Under the pieces are notes generated by a model. It had not been told where the DNA came from. It saw nothing but the letters and a program-made list of their open reading frames with translations, and searched no databases. A stretch of 64,000 bases of DNA from NCBI GenBank assembly GCA_023053575.1, contig JAKZAP010000013.1:21145716-21209715 (forward strand), written 5' to 3'. Both the position numbers and the translations under genes were made by a program. Numbering within the stretch: the stretch's first letter is position 1; every line of letters starts with the position of its first letter. This DNA is from Branchinecta lynchi. Its lineage: Eukaryota > Arthropoda > Branchiopoda > Anostraca > Branchinectidae. Positions 43,505-55,826 of this stretch are shown here, in pieces.

Positions 43505-44492
43505 GTGCCAACAAGTACCAAGTCTCACCTTGATAACTGTCACGATTCACGAGTTATGAACTCCCGGTGACCGGATCATAATGAAAATTGATATTTATAA
43601 AGACCACATGTCTCGGATGTCCGGTTTCAAGTCCGGACCGGATCCGATGAATGTGGGAAGGGGGTCGGAGGGGGAACCGGAAACCTTGTGACACGTTTGA
43701 ATTGGAGCGATGGGAACAAAACTTGATGGGAAGAACAAGCACAAGCCCTATGTACACCAGTGACAGAACCTGACCGGATTTGGGGACTGTGGGGGAGTTA
43801 GAGGGGGGGGGGAGGTGGAATTCCGATAATCGCAAGTTCAGGTACTTCCAGACGTCCTAGGACGATGAAACTTGGCTTGAACATTAGAGATTTGACATGA
43901 TTGGCTTAGAAATAGTCAGTTCCCTGATCCGAGCATCGTAGTGGGGGATTGGAGGGAGGGGGAATCCTAAATCTTGAGGACTGTATGACTTTTGAACGGG
44001 TGATCGGATCTTAATGAAACTTGATATTTTGAAAGACTTCGTGTCTCAAATGCGATATTTAAAGTCCGGATGTAACCCGATGAATGTTCGTGGGGGTCCG
44101 GAATTCAGGTTATCGCGAAATATACAGTTTCGTGATCTCTATGAGCCGATGATCATTTTTGTATCAAGGTTTTGCTTACAACTGAATTCCTTAAAGTAGT
44201 TAAAGTACAAACAATACTTTTAAGACAAAAATACATTTTCGTGCTCCCAAGCTCATCATCATTTTGGCTTCAAGAGTTTTGATTACAGATGAATTTCCGA
44301 TGCCCATTGTCACAGCCAAATGCATTACCAAACGATACATTTTCGTGATTTCCAAGGATCCGACCCATGACCATTCTTATCTCAAGGGTTTTACTTCCAA
44401 ATGATCACAACAAACCCACGAACTGACGAATTCCTACTTTCATCCTCTGACACAGCCTAGCAAGTGCCATATGAGCTTCCAGCTCTTGTTTT
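43505..44492 (+). repeat. Family B element, copy B8 (5' truncated)
   Basis: Core units with GGGAACAAAACTTGATGGGA and ACGATGAAACTTGGCTTGA, then the CTCAAGGGTTTTACTT tail block, ending CAAGTGCCATATGAGCTTCC, then AGCTCTTGTTT. The 5' hairpin and GTCC run are missing. Confidence 0.75.
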
Positions 44493-44579
44493 TATTCCTT
44501 CCTTCCTTCAAATGACTGGCAGCTTGGTTCCCCTCTGAATCTCTTTTGGGCCTTCACTTACTCCGCTTTTTTTGGCATA

Positions 44580-46025
44580 TGCGCTCCGGCCAGGTGCCGT
44601 ATAGGGATCGCAATTTCTGTCCGTCTGTCGGTCCGGGTTTTCCTAGTTCGAGCACTTCCACATATTTAAGCTAGGATGCTGAAACTTGGCACTCGGATCA
44701 AGGTCCCGTCCAAACTAACTTGGAAAAGATCTCCGATCCGACCATCCGAGGAGAGGGGGAGGGAAGAGGAATCCGGAATTGAAATATGTATATTTTCAAG
44801 CGGGGCAGTGAACTGGGGAAAGTTCTAAGGTGGGAATCGGAAATTTTGGGACACGCTTAAAGTGGAGGGATTAGGATGAAACTTGGTGGGATGAACAACC
44901 ACAGTTTATCGATGCATTTTTGGCATAATTGGATCGAATTTGAGCACTGTGGGTGGAGTTGGAAGGGGGAGAGGCCGGAATTCTAGTGATCCCGAGTTCG
45001 GCACTGCTTAACGTACTAGGATGAAACTTGGCAGGTTTATCAGGGACCCGAACAAACTGAATTGAGAAAAGTCGATTCTCCGATCCGACCATCGTTGGGG
45101 GAGAGGAGGGATGGGAATCTGGAATTAGTTGCATACATAGCTTTGAACGGATTTAAATGAAACTTGGCAAGTGAAAAAAGCTATGGTCTCGGATGTCCCA
45201 CTTCAAGTACGGACCGGATCCGATACCTGTGTGGAAGGGGGGAGTCGAAGGGGGCACCTGAAATCTTATGAAACGCTTATAGACGAGTGATCAGGATGGA
45301 ACTTGGTGGGAAGAACAAGGATAAATCCTATATACTCTACTGACATACACTGTAAAAAAAACCGTGCAGTATTTGCTGCTAAGATTATCTATAATCGATT
45401 AATCTTATCCCAGTTAAGATTAGAATAATCCCAGTAGCAAATACTGCAGTTAAATTTAATCCTTACTCGGACAAACTTTTTACAGTGTAACCTGTTCGTA
45501 TCAGGGCTCTGTGGGGGAGTTGGAGGGGGTGTCCCGGAATTCATTTGACGCGAGTTAGAATAAACTGCTTCCAGATGTGCGAAGGACCATGAAACGTGCA
45601 GGCATATTTATGAGCCAACCAAATAGACTATAGGACCGATGTCCTAGAAAACTTCCGTTCCTGGATCCGACCATTTTTGTGGGAGAAGTTACCGACTTCC
45701 GTAGATTGCGAACGGGTGGTACGATTCAAGTGAAACCGGACCGGACCCAGCGTTGAAAGGAGGATGAAGCGGGAACCGAAAATTTCCAGATATACTCCAA
45801 TTCGGGTCGGGATAAACGGACAGAGGAGATTTCAGAGATGCGAGGTTCGAGGGGAGTCCTGGAAACTTTGTGGCTCGCATTGGGGTCAAACAAGTGGTGT
45901 GATTTGAATAAAATCTGGAAAGTCGAGGGATATGCCCCTAATGACAAATTTTAGGGCCCGGACCGGATCCGTACTGAAAAAATCCCGAATAATGCTCAGA
46001 TTTGAATGAAAAATGAAATTACTTG
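44580..46025 (+). repeat. Family B element, copy B9, with nested MITE C3
   Basis: Starts GGCCAGGTGCCGTATAGGGA, then TCTGTCCGTCTGTCGGTCC. Core units are diverged, and a mariner-like MITE interrupts at 45348-45487. The 3' end is replaced near 46025. Confidence 0.7.
45348..45487. mobile_element. Mariner-like MITE, family C copy 3
   Basis: 140 bp, CACTGTAAAAA to TTTTTACAGTG, flanked by TA (45346-45347 and 45488-45489). GCAGTATTTGCTGCTAAGAT is answered by CCAGTAGCAAATACTGCAGT. Inserted inside family B copy B9, so it is younger than that copy. Confidence 0.8.
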
Positions 46026-46090
46026 CAAATAAATTACTTGCCTTCTTACTTATTACATTTCTGAAAGTAATGTAGGTTACCTTAGAAAAA

Positions 46091-46245
46091 AACAAGAGCT
46101 GTCATATGGCACTTTTTATGAGTAGGTGGTGCAAGAAAGTAGATGAGAGTGTCACAGAATACCCCCTTCAACCCCCCTAGGTTCGGACCCGGAAATAGAA
46201 TATCTAATTTAACTCGAGTCCGAGTATTCGGCATCGCGTCCGGTC
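46091..46245 (-). repeat. Family B' 3' end fragment
   Basis: AACAAGAGCTGTCATATGGC start, then an ATGAGTAGGTGGTGCAAGAA block as at 10735. It is cut off by the hAT element D3. Confidence 0.6.
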
Positions 46246-46253
46246 ATCTAGGG

Positions 46254-46921
46254 CAGTGATACCCAACCGGTGGTACGCGTACCCCAAGGGGTACGCGAGA
46301 CCCATGCAAGGGGTACGCGAAGGAACCAAAACTGATTTCGTCTGCAGCTTAAAAATCTCGCCTCACTCATTTTTGATTGCCAAAAGCCTAACATTACCAG
46401 CAAAGGCATCACCAGCCAAAATGTATCTTAAGGGGCAAAGTTTTTTACTGGCCGACAGGTCACTTTTCCCGACTGTTTTTTTTTTTTTTTAGTAACTGCT
46501 TTTATGACAAATCGCGTCAGTGAAATAATGTTGATTAATAAACAGCAAGCCTGCTGCCGTAAAATCTGTTCCTGTGTCAAAGCATTTTGTTCAAGAAGAA
46601 TCGAAGACATTGCAAGTGATGTTGTCATTCAGGTTGCGAATTAAGCTTGATGAAAGCACGGAGAATATCAAAACCAAACACAGAAACAGGCTGAGTGTAA
46701 AAAATATGCCGCTAGCGACGTCGAGCCGAGATTCGAAAACATTTTTGCTATAAAGCAGCGTCTAGTGATTGCTTCATTGATTTTGTATATATTTTTACAC
46801 ATGTTTGCCTTATCATTTATGATAATAACTATCATGTTTTTCACGTTCTTAAAAAAGGGGGTACGTAATCTTTTCGGACCTTGATAAGGGTACGCGGTAC
46901 GGAAAAGGTTGGGAACCTCTG
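46254..46921. mobile_element. hAT-type non-autonomous element D3 with 8-bp TSD
   Basis: 668 bp in the opposite orientation to D1 and D2. Flanked by ATCTAGGG (46246-46253 and 46922-46929). The ends are CAGTGATACCCAACC / GGTTGGGAACCTCTG. The transposase remnant is on the plus strand at about 46647-46700 (LDESTENIKTKHRNRLSVKN). Confidence 0.9.
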
Positions 46922-46929
46922 ATCTAGGG

Positions 46930-48089
46930 CATATTACTTTTCTACCTTTTAAGTTTGATCCTCGCGTTTGATTCCTAAACGTGCCACACTATTTCCGGTA
47001 CCCGCAGCCTCCAACTCCCCCTGATCTGGTTTGGTTCTTTATCTGGTTCGGACGCTTAAATTAATCATCCAAAGCATCTTCTCTTACTGCTTATCAAGTT
47101 TCACTCGAATCTGAGCATTTTTCTATCTATAAGCCCCAATAAAATCTGGTTCTGTCAAGAACGTGTCTAGGGCTCATGCTTGTCTTCTTACCAAATTCTA
47201 TCCCGATCCCTCGACTCTAAGCGTTTCCTGAGATTTCCGGTGTCCCCCTCCGGACTCCCCCCCAGAAGTATCGGATCCGGTCCCGAATTCACGTGGAACA
47301 TCTGAGACGACAGCTCTTTCAACTTGCCAAGTTTCATTCAAATCCGTTCTCCCGTTCAAAAGTTATGCATGCCACTAGATTCCAGATTCCGCATCCCTCA
47401 ACTCCCCCCACGATGGTCGGATTCGGGAAATCACTATTCTCAAGACAGTCTGTTCGGGTCCCTGATTTGCGTATCAAGTTTCATTGTCCTGATGCCAAAC
47501 TCGCGGGACCACCAAATTCCAACCCCACAAGTATCGGATCCGGTCCGGACTTCACGTGGATCATCAGAGACGATAGCTTTTTCCACTTGACAAGTTTCAT
47601 TCAAATCCAGTCACCCGCTGAAGAGTCATGCATGCCACTATATTCCGGATTCGCCATCCCTCTACTCCCCCCCCCCCCCGAGTCATCGGATCCGTTCCGG
47701 ATTTTAAGTTCTGAGGCACGAGGTCTCTCCAAATATCAAATTTCATTGATATCCCATCAGCCGTTCGAAAGTTATAGAAACCTCAAGATTCCCCCTTCCT
47801 CCACTCTCCCCATGATGCTCGGACCGAGGAACTGGCAATTTCCAACTTAATCATTTAGTGTCCCTGATACGTCTGCCGAGTTTCATCGTCTTAGACCATC
47901 ACTCAGGAAATCTGGGGAACCTCAGAAACAACACGAGCATGGGCTTTTTGGTATGGTTTATCTATAATTCTCTGTCTTTTTTTTCACTCTGGTTAGCTTA
48001 TGTGGAAGTGCCCGAACTAGCGAAATCCGGACCGACCGACAGAAATTACGATCGCTATATGGCACTTGGCTGAAGGGCAAGTGCCATAA
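46930..48089 (-). repeat. Family B element, copy B10
   Basis: Minus-strand copy ending with the 5' hairpin GGCACTTGGCTGAAGGGCAA at about 48060-48079 and a short GACCGACCGACAG run. Three core units with reverse-complemented GATGAAACTTGG words. About 80 bases of foreign T-rich sequence are inserted at about 47905-47995. Confidence 0.75.
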
Positions 48090-48746
48090 AACCTGCCTCT
48101 CTAAAGTACCAAAAAGGGGCCCCTGTTAACTACCTAGGGGCCCTGAATCCCCATGTCCGGGCCTTTTCGCCTAAATCAGACAGGTCTTTGTTGGAAGCTT
48201 GGAATGAAAGTAGTTTGGAAAAAGGAAACCAGGAGAACTGCCGTACAGAGTAACCAATAAAATTTCAGTATTTCTACTTACACTAATTTATACTCCTTTG
48301 ATGGTAACAGTTGGTACTTGGTATCAAAGAAACAACAACACAACGCCTATGACACTGTTTTTTCTTGCCCGCAGATGGGATCAGACTGCAAAGATAATGA
48401 GACACGATCTTTGTCAGACTGGACCAGTTTTCACTTTCACCCCAAGGCTTTGACCGGTTTAACCTCCGCTGACACCCTAGGGATGGTAAAATGAGATTCG
48501 ATATGACCTGAACCAGTGGTCAAAATCGCTATGATCTTATCGTCCACTCTCACAATGCCCATGCTCGGAATGCCAACGATCAAATGCGCCCACAAGTGAG
48601 GTCGAAGACCCCAAAAATGAATCGTATAAAATTCCCACAGGGGAGGCTAAAATGTCCCCGTCCAAATTGCAAACTGTCGGTTCACAGGGGAAGCCAAAAT
48701 CATGCTGGTCCAACTGACCAAAGATCGTCATTATCTTTACGGCTTA

Positions 48747-49832
48747 CCGACGAAACGTCCCCATGACAAAACGTCCCAGTGAAAAAACGTCCCCATGACA
48801 AAACGTCCCCATGACAAAACGTCCCCGTGACAAAACGTCCCCATGACAAAACGTCCCCGTGTCAAAACGTCCCCGTGGCGAAACGTCCCCAAGTATAGAT
48901 TTTTAAGTTCGCTTCGATCTTCAGGTGCATGATCGAGGTAAAACAACTTCATAATGTGCATTACAGATATGAAAACATTCCTTATTAGCAGGAAAGATCG
49001 GAGATAGAACCGATTGCTTCATAAATATATTGTTTTCAGTTGAAATATGTAGTGTAAATATGCCTTGCAATTGACTCGTAACTGATCAGTTCTAAGTTGT
49101 TTGAAGCAACATGCACAATCTGAGGAGCACAAATAGGCTCCTCGGCGAAAGGGGAAGCCCGCTGTGGTTCAAAGAGAGCCAAACACGGAAAATGCAAAAA
49201 TAAGCGTAGTGCCGTTATGCTAAAATGACATGGGAAGCGAGGAAACAAAACCGGATGAACGATTAGTTATCTATTAGTTAGGTAGAGAGACAAGTAGATC
49301 TAGGTTAGACGGTTTTATCCTTTAATAAAATCCTTTAATAGTAAATATTACCAAATTAAACATCGAACAAAAGCGAGATCAATAAGTTATATCGCAGCGT
49401 AAACTGACATACAAAACAAACCAATTAAATAAAAGATAAAACAAAAACTGACAAACTACTAAATCTGTGCGCTTCTTTAAGAAATGGCTATAGCCGAGAG
49501 CAATACTTTGGTTTGTTTCTTGAGTATCGATGCTGAAGTAGTCAACCATCGTGGTTTTCAGAAGTTTAAATTTCAAAAACACTGTTTGCCTGATTTGATG
49601 ACGCAGTCAGTAGTCTCATAGGCCTAGCTATCCCTAAGCGATGAAAAAAAAAAATCTATAGCCGGGGACGTTTTGCCATGGGGACGTTTCGACAGGGGAC
49701 GTTTTGATCGGGGACGTTTTGTCACTGGGACGTTTAGTCGTGGGGACGTTTTGTCACGGGTACATTTTGTCACGGGGACGTTTCGTCGGGGATGTTTCGC
49801 CAGGGGACGTTTCGAATGGGGACGTTTTGTCG
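48747..49832. mobile_element. Foldback-like element G3 with inverted tandem arrays
   Basis: Left end (48747-48892): about nine units of the form CCCCATGACAAAACGT, period 15-16 bp. Right end (49664-49832): about eleven inverted units of the form GGGGACGTTTTGTCAC. Between them are about 770 bp of AT-rich interior without a convincing gene; a minus-strand frame at 49379-49582 includes MVDYFSIDTQETNQSIALGY. Paired arrays in inverted orientation are the architecture of Drosophila foldback elements and of some MULEs. Inserted into SD1 copy 2 only. Confidence 0.75.
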
Positions 49833-51301
49833 ACAACCCAAACGTTTTAAACTTCTAGATCAGAATTCATGTTGCGTTCTGGCAAGAACTAATAATCCAA
49901 TAAAACCTCCGTGTTTGGTTCCATGCAGCGACAACGGTTACTCCGACAAAGCTGAGCGGAGCTAGAGGTGGGTTTGATTCGGTACCCGTCTACCTCCCTC
50001 TTCGCCGCTGCGCATATCAGAGAAAAGTGCAGCAGGCTTGTTGATCCGCTCTGCAGCGCGTAACATGTGGCGTGACCGTTATAGACAACCAATCGGATTT
50101 TACTTTCGCGATTTCTTCTCCGGGGCTTTACTGTAATATAGCTGTTTGTAGAGGTAACGAATTGTGATGTTAAGTGTAGCGCAGTTCGTATCTACCGCTC
50201 GCTTGCATTGGCCAGGGTATAGGGGATCTTTCAGCTAAGCATGATCGTATTACAGAAATTCGGAGAAGGGAGTTTCTTCTGCTCCTTTTGTTCTTGATTT
50301 TGCGAACCTGAAACGTTAGTGACAGGGTACAGAGGAATTGTAAGTCCGTCAATCTGTCTGTCTATTAGGAAGAAAACACTCAAATAGGCTTACATAATTT
50401 GATTAAGCTTGATGTTTAAGGCCTTTGGTAATTGTACAGACATAGTTCATTGCCTACCTGTGCTATATTTGACTATATATAACCTGACAAGTTATCAACC
50501 GAAACGTCTATCACTTGGCAAATTTGGCGGCAAATTGTCGTTCGACAAGCGTCGATTTGCAAGTTTTCGATTTGCATGTTGCAATGTCGAATAAGAAATT
50601 ATCTACAAGGAATCGGTAAAACAGCAGTTTAATTCGCGTAAATAGTCCCGGCCAGTCTAAGAAGTCCCTTATGAGAACGAAGGGAGAGACTCCTTCAGCA
50701 ACTTCAACTTCCGGTCTTTTCGACCAACTTAATTCCTTCATCTCGCTGCCCCGCCGTTGCGGTGTACCCGCGATCAAAACCCCCACGGCTCAAAATGACC
50801 ACGGTTCAGTATGCCCACAGATCAGGGTGGAGGTGGGAGGAAATGATCGTGGGAGGAATCAAAAATCGGTTATACGCTTTTAGAAGATAAAAAAAAAATA
50901 TACATAACAATGTTATTCACAACTAAAGACATTATTGGAACTATTTTACTTTATGTTGTTCAGGATTATGTTTTGTAAACAGTTGGCCAATGGTATGGAT
51001 GTGACAATAATAGAAAACCACCTGGTTATACTTCCTTCAGAATAACTGCTTGCTTTTGATGGGACACTCTTGTCATTTAATCATATTTTGATGGTATCAC
51101 TGTTGTTTTTCCGACAGCACCCGTGGTATTGTCCTTTCCTATGCATTTCTGGCACTTACGTTGGAAAATCTTTCAAAATTAGATGATCTTCGCGGAGGAT
51201 AAAAAACTGTATTTCAGACTCTGAGTGCTTTCTTCATCTTCTGACTATATTCGTTTCCTGGCATGCTTCTCGGTACTATTTCATCAGAAAGTTCACTAGA
51301 G

Positions 51302-51626
51302 CAGTGGTTCCCAACCTTTTGTGTACCACGTACCTGTAAACAAGTTTAAAAAGTGTTCCGTACCCCTTTTTGATGAATCGTTGTTTCACGACCAGAATGT
51401 CTAAAAGACGATACTTATTGCCATCAGTGAAAAGGCATGTAAATCTGAAATTGCATACGATGGGGTCTCCGATGGGGTATCTGATCTTGACGACAATATG
51501 GAAACTGAGTTAGGAGACTCAAAAACGACTGAAGCCAGATACTAAAACTATAGATTAACTTTATTTTGGAACAATCGCGTCTATCGTACCCCTTTGGGTA
51601 CGTGTACCATCGGTTGGGAACCACTG
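51302..51626. mobile_element. Short hAT MITE D4 with 8-bp TSD and paralogous empty site
   Basis: 325 bp with CAGTGGTTCCCAACC / GGTTGGGAACCACTG ends, flanked by CACTAGAG (51294-51301 and 51627-51634). SD1 copy 1 has a single CACTATGAG at about 32694 in the same context, i.e. the pre-insertion site. The transposase remnant is lost. Confidence 0.9.
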
Positions 51627-52245
51627 CACTAGAGTCCGGAAATTCGAGGAATGTGGTCATCTATCTTTGACCCAGGTGGTTCCATAACGGTAGTAGTCTA
51701 ACCTCGTTACTATCGCCGGAAATAAATAGTATTGTTTATTTACAGTGGGATCGTATCGTCCTCGTTGTTGAGCGAGGGGTTCCACCTAGTATGTATGTAT
51801 GTATGTATGTATATATTTATTTCCCATCAAAAGAAAACAGATGGAGTACAAGATAAAAAGAAAACGAGAAACACACTACGAGAGAATACACTAATACAGA
51901 AAAACAAAGAACGAGATGGATATATAGAGACTAAAACAGCAGATTGCCTACTCACAGCCTACAGTAGGCGGCCATCGTGCACTTGTGGGTACGTGTACCA
52001 TCGGTTGGGAACCACTGCACTAGAGTCCGGAAATTCGAGGAATGTGGTCATCTATCTTTGACCCAGGAGGTTCCATAACGGTAGTTGTCTAACCTCGTTA
52101 CTATCGCCGGAAATAAATAGTATTGTTTATTTACAGTGGGCTCGTATCGTCCTCGTTTTGTTGAGCGAGGGGTTCCACCTAGTGAGAGACTGAAACAGCA
52201 GATTGCCTACTCACAGCCTACAGTAGGCGGCCATCGTGCACTTGT
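51595..52245 (+). repeat. Tandem duplication including the D4 right end
   Basis: 51595-51985 is repeated at 51986-52245, from GGGTACGTGTACCATCGG to CCATCGTGCACTTGT. The first copy has an extra 130-odd bases after CCACCTAGT (about 51791-51926), starting with (ATGT)n and TATTTATTTCCCATC. That looks like a retroposon tail. Because the repeat begins inside D4, the duplication is younger than the D4 insertion. Confidence 0.85.
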
Positions 52246-53065
52246 TCTTCGTATTCAACAATCGGTGAGTGTTTTGCATATTAGTTGCGTCGCATGGTAT
52301 TAGAACCTTGACTGTTTACGATAGGAAGAGACAGGTTTCAGGCGACTTTAGATCGAAAGTTTTCTCGCATTATATGCGAGGTGTTACCGACTTCTCGGCA
52401 CCTTCTGTGTCCCCTTTCAGGGAACCATCGGCACCGACTGAAACAAGCGATCTCAGTACCGGTGCTAAAATCCTGATTTTAATGTGCTATCATGTGGTAA
52501 CCGGTGCTGACACCTGCCGGACAACTCGACGCCGGGCACCTGTTGTACACAAAAAACGAGAGTGGGCCGCAACCCCTCGATTATTTGTAGGATCATTAAT
52601 TGTGACGTTTGTAAAGTTATACGTCTGAGTGTAATGATTTCTTTAGCACTGCGCCCCGCCGAGTAATTCATCAGTTATAGTCATTAAAGCTATGTAATTG
52701 TTTTCATTCCAACATCTGACGTAAAAAGAAAATCATCCCCACCACCTTATCGTCTTCGAGTTTCATTGGGGTCGTTACACTTGACTTTCGATCTTCAGGA
52801 ACAATGATCGTTATAACCTGTTCAACTGAAATTTCCGTAAGAATGGCAGAGCTTCTCCTTGCTGCTATTATTCGTATTCCAGAAAGGGTAGTAGAACCAC
52901 AATAAAGAACAGACTTGCCCTCTTACAATCATATCTTATCTTCTCTGGATCGGAACCTAGATTATCCATATCGAAAACGCCAGTCCCAACCGGGACCGAG
53001 GTAAGATGTCTGGGCTCGTACTTTTTCTTTACCCAAACCTTCGGCAGATCATATTATGTCAGTTG
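52246..53065. other. No gene recognised
   Basis: Includes a stretch (about 52500-52560) with an ACCTGCCGG...CGCCGGGCACCTGTTGTAC block. It resembles, in inverted form, the GTGCACAACAGGTGCCCGGT block at 6990-7010, so a further repeat family may be present. Confidence 0.35.
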
Positions 53066-54404
53066 CAACTTCGCTCAAGTGCCATATACCGATCACTTTT
53101 CGGTCGGTCTGTCAGGCCGCTGTTCTCGAGTAAGGGGGAAACTTGGCTGGCATACAGGGACCCGACCAAACTAACTTGGAAATCGTCACTTCCTCGATCC
53201 GACCACCGTGGGGGGAGTAGAGGGAAGGGGAATCCGGATTCGATGAATGTGCGGGGGAGTCGGGGGGGGGGGGCGGAAATATTGTGACACGCTAGAGTGG
53301 ATCGATTGGAGTGAAACTTGGCGGGAAGAACAAGCACAAGCCCTAGATAGATCAGTGACAGAACCGAGGGATTTGGACACTGTGGAGGGAGTTAGAGGGG
53401 GGGGGGGTCCAAAATTCCGGTGATCGCAAGTTAAGATACTTCCAGATGTGCTAGGACGATGAAACTTGGCTTGACCATTAGAGACAGAGAGATAAAATTT
53501 AAGATACTGAATTTTACAAAAGATTAGACATGATTGGCTTAGAAATAGTGAATTCACCGATCCAACCATCATGGGGGAGGGGAAAATCCTGAATCTTGAA
53601 GTATGTATAAATTGTGAACGGGTGATCAGATCTTAATGAAACTTGATATTTGGATGGACCTCGTGTCTCAAATGTCCTATTTAAAGTTCTGACCTGATCC
53701 AATCGATGTGGGGGGTGGGGCGGAAGTCTTTTGACACGATTAGAGTGGAGCGATCGGGATGAAACTTGGTTGAATGAACAAGCACAAGCCCTATTTACAT
53801 CAGTGACAGAACCGGACCGGATTCGGTCACTGTGGGTGAGCTGGGGGGGGCGGGAGGGGGTCCGGAATTCCGGTAATCGCAGATAAAGGTACTTCCAGAT
53901 GTGCCAGGACGGTGAAACTTGGCTTGGACATTAGAGATTTGACAAGATTGGCTTAAATTGTCACTTTTGACCATCCCTTAAAGTACTATAATCCTAACCG
54001 CAAAGTACCAAAAAAAATTCTAAGCAACATTTTTATAGTCCCCATGAGCCTATGATCATTTTTGCCTCAAGGGTTTTGCTTACAAGTGAATTGCTTAAAG
54101 TACAAACAATAATTTTGAGAAAACATACATTTTCATGATCCCAATGAGCTTATCGTCATTTTTGCTTCAAGAGTGTTCATTACAGATGAATCTCCGGTGC
54201 CCTGAAAGGGCGCATCATCACAGCCAAATACGAAAATAAAATAGTTTTTACGAACGATACATTCACGTGATTCCCAAGGACCCATGATCATTCTTATCTC
54301 AAGGGTTTTGTGTACAAATGATCACAACAAACCCACGAATTGACGAATTCGTACTTTCATCCTGTGACTCTGCCTTGCAAGTGCCATATGAGCTTATAGC
54401 TCTT
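53066..54404 (+). repeat. Family B element, copy B11 (full length)
   Basis: Starts TCGCTCAAGTGCCATATACC, then GGTCGGTCTGTC. Two to three core units follow, then the repeated CTCAAGGGTTTTG tail blocks, ending CAAGTGCCATATGAGCTTAT, then AGCTCTTGG. A short extra piece (about 53487-53521) is duplicated-looking and AT-rich. Confidence 0.85.
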
Positions 54405-54714
54405 GGTATGTTATTAATAATGAAGAAGAAAATGTGTCCCACCGATGTCCGTAGCAAAACCTGGTTCCCTTATTAATCTTGATCAAACCTTCTGCTTGAG
54501 CTTCATAAAGACGAAAACTCAATCGTGATCCGTGGGGTAAACCAGGCCATATTTCAGTCATCAACCATTCCCATTCTAAATAGCAACTAACTTTGACCAA
54601 GAAAGATAATGAAAGTGAAAGAAGAATTTCAGAGAATGTTCGTAAGGATGGAGTGATGACAACAACGATATCTGAAACTCACCAACATACTGTTACTAAT
54701 TGTTTACTAATGGC

Positions 54715-55153
54715 CAGAGATGAGCGAATCTGGTCATGAAAGGATTCGAATCCGAATCCAGGGCTAGTACGAATCCGATTCCGAGTTCGAATCCACCATT
54801 TCATGTTGAGGAGTCGGATCCCTTATCGAATCCGGATTTGAATCCGATCTTAACATAAATGGTTTACAAGCAGAGGTGACAAAAAGCGCTGATATCTAAG
54901 GTTAACAGATAACATGATAGACTTATACTGAGGATGGTTGGTGGTGGAAAACAAAAAGTTGGATTGTCTAAGCCTACTGTGTAAAAATTGGGAAAACGGA
55001 AACTGGAAGGATGAAGTCTAGGAATTTGAGCGGATTCGTCAGATTGAGGGTTTGGAATCCGAATCCGAATCCAGCCTGACGAGCAGAAGATTGGAATCCG
55101 GCCTAAACGACGAATCCTGGATTCCAATCCGAATCCGGATTCGCCCATCTCTG
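54715..55153. mobile_element. hAT-type MITE family K rich in GAATCC hexamers
   Basis: 439 bp flanked by the 8-bp duplication CTAATGGC (54707-54714 and 55154-55161). The ends are CAGAGATGAGCGAATC / GATTCGCCCATCTCTG. Subterminal regions are unusually dense in GAATCCGAATCC words on both strands (54748-54860 and 55020-55145), leaving a short unique centre. It has no coding capacity. Distinct from family D. Confidence 0.9.
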
Positions 55154-55161
55154 CTAATGGC

Positions 55162-55826
55162 TTATTCTGTAAATGGAAGGAATTGGGAAATCCCGGTGCC
55201 ACGGAAGGAGCGGATATAAAACAATAACAATAATAAAAAAAACAAAAGAAAAGGCCTTCGCCTCCAATAAGTAACTAAGAGATTTTGAGGAATCTATCTG
55301 ATCCGATGAATGATCGGAGCTGTGCAAAAGGGAGTTGAGACTTTACATTTCACGACCTGATGGAAGTGAAGGTTTGTGCATTTGCCTCACTCGGTATGAT
55401 TCTTTGGTGGAATAATGAACTTCCATGGATAACTGAATAGAAATCTGATTTTTATCAAGCTGAAATACCGTATTTCTAGGCCTATCTAAGATTTGTTTTG
55501 AGCTTTTTTTGTGGTCTGCTCTATTCTTTTTTTTTTATTAATTATTTATTATGTTGTTTGTTGGCGTGTTTAGAAAATGGTTAACCTTTATTACTGCACG
55601 CCAGCAAAAACGTAGGTTTTTCCATTAGTGCAGTAGATGTAAATAGTAAAGAGTTAAACTGTGTTTATTAATAAAATAAGTATCAATATAAAAAAAAAAA
55701 AATCAAAAGCTATTTGTCCCGTCGTGAGCTACCGAATCGCACATCTAGATGATGAGACATAACCAAGTCCTGGGTTGAACTCGCTACTTGGAATAAAGGG
55801 GGCAATCTAGATATTCTACATGATGA
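55162..55826. other. No feature recognised
   Basis: AT-rich with T-runs (55525) and an A-run (55690); nothing supportable. Confidence 0.4.

Larger units (their letters stand above)
48228..51660 (+). repeat. Segmental duplication SD1, copy 2
   Basis: Collinear with 30250-32740 and longer because of the G3 array element (48747-49832) and hAT D4. A sub-segment around 49895-50300 also matches 62480-62880 (TTTGGTTCCATGCAGCGAC, then GATCCGCTCT...GAGCGCGT), so a third copy of that part exists. Confidence 0.8.

Noticed and set aside
48584..48961. Minus-strand frame with repeated HGDVL/GTFCHGDVL peptides
   Set aside because: It is a direct translation of the 15-16-bp array of element G3.
54740..54860. 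GAATCC-rich stretch considered as a tRNA T-loop or SINE
   Set aside because: No A-box/B-box pair or cloverleaf. The region is explained by a hAT MITE with an exact 8-bp duplication.
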